Source: SIG299 sp964632165 (GTDB lineage: Bacteria > Bacillota > Clostridia > Lachnospirales > Lachnospiraceae). From it: a stretch of 14,822 nt of DNA. Within the stretch, counting starts at the first letter, position 1; every line of letters starts with the position of its first letter. Positions 8,161-13,465 of this stretch are shown piece after piece. The notes under the pieces were generated by a model. The model made no database searches and had not been told where the DNA came from. It saw only the letters and a list, made by a program, of their open reading frames with translations. Location of the stretch: NCBI GenBank assembly GCA_964632165.1, contig CAZWCZ010000038.1, positions 1 through 14,822 on the forward strand, read 5' to 3'. A program made the position numbers and the translations under genes.

Positions 8161-8188
8161 GCGTCTTTCCTTGAGAAAATACACGTGA

Positions 8189-8207
8189 ACTATGATATTA
8201 TCATAGT
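8189..8207. promoter_or_regulatory. 19-bp palindrome over the outward promoter's -10 box
   Basis: ACTATGATATTATCATAGT is a perfect palindrome with 9-bp arms around a central T. It covers the -10 box of the outward promoter completely, so a dimeric repressor bound here would shut that promoter. The regulator is not identifiable; the recombinase itself or a distant protein are possible. Confidence 0.6.
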
Positions 8208-8228
8208 ACTGATTGAAAATTATGTCAA
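8200..8228 (-). promoter_or_regulatory. Strong outward promoter inside the invertible segment
   Basis: On the minus strand a perfect TTGACA (8228-8223), a 17-base spacer and TATGAT (8205-8200) make one of the best promoters in the window. The sequence just upstream (8229-8260) is almost pure A/T and resembles an UP element. It reads away from the recombinase gene, through IR-L and into the terminator at 8105-8128. As drawn it would make only a transcript of roughly 90 nt. Inversion would redirect it to the right. Confidence 0.8.
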
Positions 8229-8241
8229 TATTTTATAGATT
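8213..8241 (+). promoter_or_regulatory. Weak candidate promoter for the recombinase gene
   Basis: TTGAAA at 8213-8218 and TAGATT at 8236-8241 are spaced by 17 bases and would leave a leader of about 95 nt before the recombinase start. The -10 match is only four of six. It overlaps the outward promoter on the other strand, so the two would compete. Confidence 0.3.
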
Positions 8242-8247
8242 TTTTAT

Positions 8248-8294
8248 AAAAAAAAAAATTACTGGATTTTAGTCGACTAAAGAATAAAAAATCC
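8248..8294. repeat. A-tract and nested palindromes in the recombinase leader
   Basis: Eleven A in a row (8248-8258) are followed by the perfect 14-bp palindrome TTTAGTCGACTAAA (8268-8281), itself nested between GGATTTT and AAAATCC. Read on the minus strand this is a weak hairpin followed by a T-run. Between the outward promoter and the recombinase start, it could be an operator, a bendable tract or an insulating terminator. Confidence 0.5.
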
Positions 8295-8343
8295 GGAAAT
8301 GACATGATTCCAGTCAGAAAATGATAGGATGAGGAGAAAGAGA

Positions 8344-9480
8344 ATGTCAAGACGTGGGGAAAATATCTGGCATAGAAAGGACGGAAGGTGGGAAGCAAGA
8401 TATGTAAAAGAATATAACGGTAAAAGAGCAGTATATGGGTATCTTTATGGGAGAACATATTCGGAGGTAAAGCAGAAACAACAGGAGGCACTTCTTGGAG
8501 TCAGACAGCAATGCACAGGGAAGCAGATCAGCTTTTCTGAATTAACAGATGCGTTTCTTTGCCAAAAAAAGTATGCAGTAAAAAAGAGCAGTTTTGCATG
8601 TTATCAAAATAAAATATCCGCATATCTGATGCCGTATTGGGAGAAAGTACCGATACAACAGATTACCGGAATCACAGTTGACCGATACAGTGAGTATCTT
8701 TTTTCGGTACGCGAACTCTCGGGAAAAACCGTAAAAGATATATTGATTCTGTTGAATTCCATTCTCGACTTCGGGTATGAAAATCAGATCCTGCATCATA
8801 AAATTAAAGTTCGTATGCCACAGGTTTCCAGAAAGGAAACTGTAATACTGGAAAAAGCAGAACAGGAGCGTCTGCTTACGTATCTGTTGAAAGAATGGGA
8901 TTATCCTAAGGCGGGAGTTTTGCTGGCATTAATGACAGGAATGAGAATCGGAGAAATTTGTGCACTTCAGAAGAAGTGCATTAATTTTGAAGATTCTTAT
9001 GTCATGGTGCAAAAAACGATGCAACGGATCCGGAAAGAAGACGGATATGGAACGACGCTTTTTTCTTCTTCTCCCAAAAGCGTTGCTTCTTTGAGGAAAA
9101 TCCCCCTTCCATATATGCTGTCGTCGAAGATACAGATACTTTGTGAAACCTTGCACGAAGAGGACTATCTGATTACGGGAGAACAGTGCTGTATGGAACC
9201 AAGAACTTATTATAGAAAGTATCAGCACTATTTGAAAGAGTGTGGTCTACATCAGAAGGGCTACACATTTCATACGTTGCGGCATACTTTTGCAACAGAA
9301 GCGATCCGAAGTGGATTTGATGCAAAAAGTCTTTCGGAAATTCTTGGACATGCAGGAGTTAAAATTACGTTGGAACGATATGTGCATCCGTCTGAGGAAC
9401 AGAAAAAACAAGAAATGGAACGGTTTGTCTCGTGTCACTCATTGCAGTCATGTTTGCAGTCTGCAGACAACAACGAGTGA
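8344..9480 (+). CDS. Tyrosine recombinase/integrase
   Basis: This is a 378-residue tyrosine-family site-specific recombinase. The ATG at 8344 follows AGGAG (8332-8336) with 7-base spacing and is preferred over the one at 8329. The N-terminus (RRGENIWHRKDGRWEARY) resembles the arm-site-binding domain of Tn916/lambda-like integrases, followed by a SAM-like core-binding domain (about 62-160) and the catalytic domain. All catalytic residues are present: R201 in TGMRIGE, K245 on the beta-hairpin, H310 and R313 in HTLRH, H336 in GHAG, and the nucleophile Y346 in ERYVHPS. It is therefore predicted active. No excisionase, relaxase or phage gene is nearby. Instead the gene lies alone between two exact 31-bp inverted repeats, which suggests it inverts its own segment as a phase switch rather than mobilising an element. 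Confidence 0.95.
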   Translation: MSRRGENIWHRKDGRWEARYVKEYNGKRAVYGYLYGRTYSEVKQKQQEALLGVRQQCTGKQISFSELTDAFLCQKKYAVKKSSFACYQNKISAYLMPYWEKVPIQQITGITVDRYSEYLFSVRELSGKTVKDILILLNSILDFGYENQILHHKIKVRMPQVSRKETVILEKAEQERLLTYLLKEWDYPKAGVLLALMTGMRIGEICALQKKCINFEDSYVMVQKTMQRIRKEDGYGTTLFSSSPKSVASLRKIPLPYMLSSKIQILCETLHEEDYLITGEQCCMEPRTYYRKYQHYLKECGLHQKGYTFHTLRHTFATEAIRSGFDAKSLSEILGHAGVKITLERYVHPSEEQKKQEMERFVSCHSLQSCLQSADNNE

Positions 9481-9502
9481 TGAATTCTTTAAAATCCATG
9501 AT

Positions 9503-9533
9503 CGTCTTAAAGGGAGAAACTTTATGACACATC
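9503..9533 (+). repeat. Right 31-bp inverted repeat / recombinase site (IR-R)
   Basis: An exact inverted copy of 8130-8160, 23 bases after the recombinase stop codon. Arms GTCTTAAAG (9504-9512) and CTTTATGAC (9520-9528) flank the 7-base centre GGAGAAA (9513-9519). The same bases form a ribosome site (AAAGGGAG) and an ATG at 9524. The outer sequences of the two copies diverge at once beyond the repeat, as expected at a recombination boundary. Confidence 0.85.
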
Positions 9534-9577
9534 CGGCAGATATCCGCCAGGGCTTTCCGATGAATATATGTGTATAA
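9524..9577 (+). CDS. Possible 17-residue leader peptide on the right flank
   Basis: AAAGGGAG within IR-R is correctly spaced before the ATG at 9524, which encodes MTHPADIRQGFPMNICV. The first three residues are shared with the left-flank peptide because they lie in the repeat. With the segment as drawn no clear promoter reads into it; after inversion the outward promoter would. It could be a leader peptide, the remnant start of a lost gene, or chance. Confidence 0.3.
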   Translation: MTHPADIRQGFPMNICV

Positions 9578-9644
9578 ATGGAAGACTAACTATTAAAAGT
9601 CAAGTCTAAAATAAGAAGTTTTTGAATGAATTGCAGAAATGCAT

Positions 9645-9673
9645 TTCAGATACAAATGGTATTTTAGTATAAA
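9645..9673 (+). promoter_or_regulatory. Weak candidate local promoter for the 311-residue protein
   Basis: TTCAGA (9645-9650) and TATAAA (9668-9673) are 17 bases apart. Transcription would start only about ten bases before the ATG, hardly leaving room for the ribosome site, so the assignment is doubtful. If it does not work, the gene has no evident promoter in this orientation of the segment. Confidence 0.25.
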
Positions 9674-9688
9674 GAAAGGAAAAATATT

Positions 9689-10624
9689 ATGGAAAACAAA
9701 GAAAAAATTATTGCAAGACGTGATGAAAAAAAGAACGAATTGGAAAATGTTAAACAGGAACTTTTGAAGCATGAGAAAGTATTTGAGTCACAAATTAATC
9801 CGTTGAAGGAAAATATTGCAAGCAAGAGAAAATTGATAGATCAAATTCCAAGGGAAAAGGCATCCCCATTATTTGATGTCGGAGCCGTATTGATGGTATT
9901 ATTCGGGTTGATTAATATCTTTTACTTTCATTGGGATAAGGTGGTGACTTATACAGCACTTGTAGCAGCAGCTTTTATTTGGATACTTAAAGTGTGTAAG
10001 CAAAAGAAGTTAGATAAGCCGGGAAAGGAAGCAGAACAAAAGTTGAATAGTGAAATTGCTATGTTAAAAGAAGAGATAAGAAAAATTGAGAGAACCGACC
10101 CGGAAATTTCAAGATTACGCGAACAAAAGCATTCTCTATCTTCGGAAATTAGTGACTTAAACGTTAAAATTAAAGACTTGGAAATTGAAGAGTTAATTGA
10201 AAAGAAGATTGGAACGAATAATCTGATTATCAGATTAGATAATGATCGTTCCAGCTATTATTATTGGGATGAACTTAAAAACAAATTTGTAGATGCGAAT
10301 AAATATTGGGGTCGTGTTTCTGTTGACGGAAGTTACAGAGCTACGATTGATATGCCGTTTACCATTATTCCGTTAGGGGAAGGGATACATTCTGTTGATG
10401 TAGAATTCGATCCCAATGTAGGTGATGGAGTTTCTTTCACAAATCATGTGGGACAGTTTTCCTTAAAAAATAGTAATAAGTACATAAGCTACAAAAAATT
10501 GAAATATCTAACTGCTCGAGATGGCTTTTCCTGTGATTCCAATGTAACAACGAGTAGAAAGGAGTTCTTGGAACATTCTGGAATTAGTGAAGAGGATTTT
10601 ATAAAACATATAAAGTTATTGTAA
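9689..10624 (+). CDS. Coiled-coil membrane protein of unknown function
   Basis: I do not recognise a named family for this 311-residue protein. It opens with a charged helical coiled coil (about 1-57), then two hydrophobic segments (about 61-81 and 84-103) separated by a short charged turn, then a second coiled coil (about 113-172). The C-terminal part (about 175-270) looks beta-rich. Within it, VSVDGSYRATIDMPFTIIPL and the following GEGIHSVDVEF resemble the 'exposed loop, proline, glycine-rich turn, HTV' pattern of PEGA-like beta domains, but this is only a visual likeness. There is no signal peptide; both coiled coils probably lie on the same side of a two-helix membrane hairpin. AAAGGA precedes the ATG with an 8-base spacer. 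It is AT-richer than its neighbours, suggesting acquisition, and is the first gene outside the right recombinase site, hence the likely target of the switch. Confidence 0.75.
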   Translation: MENKEKIIARRDEKKNELENVKQELLKHEKVFESQINPLKENIASKRKLIDQIPREKASPLFDVGAVLMVLFGLINIFYFHWDKVVTYTALVAAAFIWILKVCKQKKLDKPGKEAEQKLNSEIAMLKEEIRKIERTDPEISRLREQKHSLSSEISDLNVKIKDLEIEELIEKKIGTNNLIIRLDNDRSSYYYWDELKNKFVDANKYWGRVSVDGSYRATIDMPFTIIPLGEGIHSVDVEFDPNVGDGVSFTNHVGQFSLKNSNKYISYKKLKYLTARDGFSCDSNVTTSRKEFLEHSGISEEDFIKHIKLL

Positions 10625-10838
10625 GATATGGATACATAGAGGAACGTTAATTTCTAAAACTGACGATTCTGCATTATTCTGATATCATATAAACCAGAAA
10701 ATATAATATGTAAAATGGAAGTGTAGCATTTGTAATCATGCAGTACATAGTCTTTCCCTTGCGCACCCGATCTTCTTTAAAATCAGTGAGGGTGACTTAT
10801 AAAAAGTGTAAGAAGAACTGAAAACAATCAAAAAATAA
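10625..10838. other. AT-rich gap without a convincing gene
   Basis: No reading frame with a ribosome site is visible. Short imperfect inverted repeats occur (TTCTG/CAGAA at about 10676-10700, CACCC/GGGTG at about 10765-10794), but neither has a terminator tail. It may be decayed sequence left by past insertion or rearrangement. Confidence 0.4.
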
Positions 10839-10886
10839 AAAATGACCGTGCTATTCTCAGGTTCACATGAGAAGCACGGTCATTTT
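10839..10886. terminator. Strong hairpin, best as a minus-strand terminator
   Basis: AAAATGACCGTGC (10839-10851) pairs perfectly with GCACGGTCATTTT (10874-10886). After a two-base bulge an inner TTCTCA/TGAGAA stem closes an 8-base loop. On the minus strand it is followed by a long T-rich tail; on the plus strand the only T-run is inside the stem. It may still stop transcripts of the 311-residue gene, but its polarity suits a minus-strand transcript for which I find no gene. Confidence 0.6.
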
Positions 10887-10926
10887 AGAAATCAATAAGA
10901 AAACAACTGAGTTTTTACATTTTTCG

Positions 10927-10955
10927 TTGCCAATCGAGAAAGATTCCGATATAAT
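10927..10955 (+). promoter_or_regulatory. Promoter of the small membrane protein gene
   Basis: TTGCCA (10927-10932) and a perfect TATAAT (10950-10955) are separated by 17 bases. Transcription would begin near 10962. This rules out the in-frame ATG codons at 10867 and 10954, which lie in or before the promoter, and fixes the start at 10987. Confidence 0.8.
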
Positions 10956-10986
10956 GGAAACAACAAAAAAGAGGAGGACACTTAAG

Positions 10987-11397
10987 ATGAAAACAAAGAT
11001 AGGAATTTCTGTAGCTATGCTGACGGCAATCACTTACTGCTTTGGATTGTTTGGAGGTTATATAGCCCTGGCACTTCTGGCCGGTTATATCCTGCTGAAT
11101 GAAACAGAAGATTCATTAAAAAAGGCAGCAGTAAAGACTGTCTTCATCTGTATTGCTTTCGATCTGCTGAATGCGGTGATCGGATTGATTCCGAATGGAA
11201 TTACGATCCTGAATAATCTGTTTTCCATGTTCGGTGGCAGTTTCTACATCCGCTTTTTGAGTTACGGAGTAGCATTTGTTACTTCCATTTTTACCGTGAT
11301 CGAGAAGCTGGTTTTTCTGGTTCTTGCTTTTATGGGATTATCCGGCAAGGAGTGCAGGATTCCTGGATTGGATGACTTTATTGAAAAACATTTGTAA
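10987..11397 (+). CDS. Small integral membrane protein, function unknown
   Basis: The start at 10987 is set by AGGAGG (10972-10977) and the promoter just upstream; the 136-residue product begins MKTKIGISVAML. Hydrophobic stretches at about 6-37, 49-69 and 75-117 suggest three to four membrane segments. The pattern of a glycine-rich first helical pair, NETEDSLKKAAVK at 38-50, then a further helical pair recalls small DUF4870/Tic20-like proteins, but I cannot confirm membership. The C-terminal tail (GKECRIPGLDDFIEKHL) is polar. It stands alone between its own strong promoter and a strong terminator, a monocistronic unit on the chromosome side of the switch region. Confidence 0.8.
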   Translation: MKTKIGISVAMLTAITYCFGLFGGYIALALLAGYILLNETEDSLKKAAVKTVFICIAFDLLNAVIGLIPNGITILNNLFSMFGGSFYIRFLSYGVAFVTSIFTVIEKLVFLVLAFMGLSGKECRIPGLDDFIEKHL

Positions 11398-11446
11398 AAG
11401 CCGGTGCAAAATGGTGGCAAAGGTACCGGAAGAATGATAGGCAGAA

Positions 11447-11489
11447 CAGACCCGGATCGGCTTTAGAGCAGGTCGGGTCTGCTTTTTTT
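11447..11489 (+). terminator. Terminator after the small membrane protein gene
   Basis: CAGACCCG (11447-11454) pairs with CGGGTCTG (11474-11481), followed by C and seven T. A further short inner pairing (GATC with GGTC) may extend the stem. Confidence 0.85.
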
Positions 11490-11521
11490 GTTCGAAAGGA
11501 AACAAAAGCAGGATGCAGGTT

Positions 11522-11551
11522 TTGACCGCATTGCGGCAGCAGGTGTAAAAT
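11522..11551 (+). promoter_or_regulatory. Promoter of the hydrolase-ZIP unit
   Basis: TTGACC (11522-11527) and TAAAAT (11546-11551), each five of six, are 18 bases apart. Transcription would start near 11558, giving a leader of about 43 nt that ends in AAAGGA (11589-11594) before the ATG. Confidence 0.55.
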
Positions 11552-11600
11552 CATCAAAACAGCATATCCTAACAGCAGAAAAAAAGAGAAAGGAAAAGAT

Positions 11601-12596
11601 ATGTGTACTGCAGTCAGTTACAAAACAAAGAATGCTTATTTTGGAAGGAATATGGATCTGGAATACTCTTATGAAGAACAGGTGGTGATCACTCCAAGAA
11701 AATTTCCGCTCGCTTTTCGATTTCAGCGATCATTGCAGACACATTATGCGATCATCGGGATGGCATATGTTCAGGAAGAATATCCGCTTTACTATGATGC
11801 CATGAATGAAAAAGGGATAGGAATGGCAGGACTGGCGTTTTGGGGAAATGCCGTATATGCGGAGAAGAGAGAGGAAAAGGACAATGTCGCTCCGTATGAG
11901 TTCATTCCGTGGGTGCTCTCACAGTGTGCCACGATGGAAGAAGTCCGGACACTGCTGAGTGATCTGAATCTGGTAAATGCGGCATTCTCGGAGCAATTGC
12001 CGAATTCACCGATGCATTATATGATCTCGGACGGAGAAGAGAGCCTTGTGGTGGAACCGATGGAAGACGGATTGCACATTTATGAAAATGAGATTGGAGT
12101 GCTGACGAATAATCCGCCGTTTCCATTCCAAAAGATGAACCTGAGAAATTACAGGCAGCTTAGCCGAAAGGAACAACCGGCAACTTTTGCAGAGGGTGTT
12201 CCGTTGGATACGTACAGCAGAGGAATGGGGGCTATTGGGCTTCCGGGAGACCTTTCATCCCAGTCGCGTTTTGTCAGGGCGGCGTTTGTGCGCGGCAATT
12301 CTGTTGCGGGGGATTCGGAACGGGAAAGTGTACAGCAGTTTTTTCATATCCTTACTTCGGTGGAACAGCAGAAAGGATGCGTTTTACTGGAAAACGGGAA
12401 ATATGAATACACGATCTATTCGTCCTGCTGCAGCCTTTCAACAGGGATCTATTATTATACTACTTATGATGACCGTGCGATTACTGCGGTGGAACTGCAT
12501 CGGGAAGAACTGGATGACGGAAGATTAAAGAAGTATCCGTTGAAAAACGGAGAACAGGGATGGGGACAGAGGCAAAGCACTGATTCACTCATATAA
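11601..12596 (+). CDS. bsh: Bile salt hydrolase / choloylglycine hydrolase family
   Basis: This 331-residue Ntn-hydrolase fits the cholylglycine hydrolase family, whose members cut the amide bond of glycine- or taurine-conjugated bile acids or of penicillin V. After Met removal, Cys2 becomes the nucleophile and N-terminal base. Other family residues are present: R16 and D19 (FGRNMDLEYS), N170 in GVLTNNPPF, and R223 in SSQSRFVRAAF. The family motifs YDAMNEKGIGMAG, MHYMISDGEESLVVEP and GIYYYTTYDDRAI are clear. The odd point is Ala79: bile salt hydrolases have a conserved Asn there (GLNFP), whereas this protein reads GLAFWGNA. There is no signal peptide, as usual for the cytoplasmic Gram-positive type. 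Length and fold look intact. Bile salt hydrolysis is likely, but preference for another N-acyl amide is possible. It shares a transcript with the ZIP gene 36 bases downstream. Confidence 0.92.
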   Translation: MCTAVSYKTKNAYFGRNMDLEYSYEEQVVITPRKFPLAFRFQRSLQTHYAIIGMAYVQEEYPLYYDAMNEKGIGMAGLAFWGNAVYAEKREEKDNVAPYEFIPWVLSQCATMEEVRTLLSDLNLVNAAFSEQLPNSPMHYMISDGEESLVVEPMEDGLHIYENEIGVLTNNPPFPFQKMNLRNYRQLSRKEQPATFAEGVPLDTYSRGMGAIGLPGDLSSQSRFVRAAFVRGNSVAGDSERESVQQFFHILTSVEQQKGCVLLENGKYEYTIYSSCCSLSTGIYYYTTYDDRAITAVELHREELDDGRLKKYPLKNGEQGWGQRQSTDSLI

Positions 12597-12632
12597 TAGA
12601 TACGAAGAATTTTTTACGGAGGGACAGACAGA

Positions 12633-13388
12633 ATGCAGATGGTTTTGCTTACGGCACTTGGCGTTGGAGGAGCAACGATAGCAGGTGCCGGAATCGGATT
12701 TTTTATAAAGAGTGTTTCCCATAAGGCAAATGATATGATCCTGAGTCTTGCTGCCGGCATTATGCTGGCGGCAGCAGTCAGCGGCCTGATCCTTCCCGCG
12801 TTTGAGATGGCAGATGGGATCGGAAGAGTGACACCGGTCATCGGTATTTTTGTCGGTGCCTTTTTCCTGAATGTGATGGACCGCCTGACACCGCATTTGC
12901 ACAAACTGACGGGAACGGAGCAGATGGAGAATGGAGAAGAAAATCATAATCTGAGCAGGGCACTGCTGTTTGTGATGGCGGTTGCCATTCACAATCTGCC
13001 GGAAGGAATGGCAGCAGGCGTCGGGTTTGGAAATGAGGATGTTTCGGAAGCAGTAATGGTGGCAGTCGGGATTGCGCTTCAGAACATTCCGGAGGGGGTT
13101 GTGACGGTTTCGCCGCTTGTCATGTCGGGGGTCAGCAGAAAAAGAGCGTTTCTGCTGGCGACGGTGACCGGAATGATCGAGGTCATCGGGACATTGCTCG
13201 GATTCTTTGTGGCAGGACTGTCAGAGGTGATCCTTCCGTTTGCACTTGCATTTGCAGGAGGGACAATGTTATACATTATCAGCGATGAAATGATTCCGGA
13301 AACGCACAGCCACGGATTTGAACGCGAAGCGACATATTCGTTGCTTGTCGGATTTACGCTCATGGTGCTGCTGAGTGTGATATTATAA
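12633..13388 (+). CDS. ZIP family divalent metal transporter (GufA-like)
   Basis: ZIP proteins carry zinc, iron or manganese into the cytoplasm. The 251-residue protein has eight hydrophobic segments. The binuclear metal-site motifs are HNLPEG in helix 4 (H120, N121, E124) and QNIPEG in helix 5 (Q150, N151, E154). Glutamine in the second motif matches the GufA-type branch (as in the Bordetella ZIP structure) rather than E. coli ZupT, which has HNIPEG. The loop between helices 3 and 4 (about 86-107) carries several histidines and acidic residues, as does the segment ETHSHGFE near helix 7 (223-230); both could gather metal. GGAGGG lies 9 bases before the ATG. It is the second gene after the hydrolase with no promoter or terminator between them. 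The transported metal cannot be told from sequence. Confidence 0.93.
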   Translation: MQMVLLTALGVGGATIAGAGIGFFIKSVSHKANDMILSLAAGIMLAAAVSGLILPAFEMADGIGRVTPVIGIFVGAFFLNVMDRLTPHLHKLTGTEQMENGEENHNLSRALLFVMAVAIHNLPEGMAAGVGFGNEDVSEAVMVAVGIALQNIPEGVVTVSPLVMSGVSRKRAFLLATVTGMIEVIGTLLGFFVAGLSEVILPFALAFAGGTMLYIISDEMIPETHSHGFEREATYSLLVGFTLMVLLSVIL

Positions 13389-13396
13389 AAAAGAAG

Positions 13397-13428
13397 AGGG
13401 TATGGCAGGATTTGCCATACCCTTTTCT
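13397..13428. terminator. Bidirectional terminator between ZIP and CofE-like genes
   Basis: AGGGTATGGCA (13397-13407) and TGCCATACCCT (13413-13423) form a perfect 11-bp stem with a 5-base loop. T-rich sequence follows on the plus strand, and on the minus strand CTCTTCTTTTTT follows. It serves both convergent genes. Confidence 0.9.
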
Positions 13429-13465
13429 TGCACCTTTTGCCTTTTAAGTGGCATTTTAGCAACGG

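Noticed and set aside
8130..9533. Ordinary insertion sequence or integrative element with att sites
   Set aside because: No DDE transposase, relaxase, excisionase or phage gene is present, and the two sites are inverted rather than direct, so excision is not expected. The CGGCA direct repeat keeps a transposon origin open and is reported separately.
9242..9577. 111-residue frame overlapping the recombinase 3-prime end
   Set aside because: It is a shadow of the recombinase in another frame; only its last 17 codons, which have their own ribosome site, are worth noting.
10867..10986. Forty-residue N-terminal extension of the small membrane protein
   Set aside because: The early ATG lies in a hairpin and the frame crosses the TTGCCA/TATAAT promoter; AGGAGG precedes the ATG at 10987.
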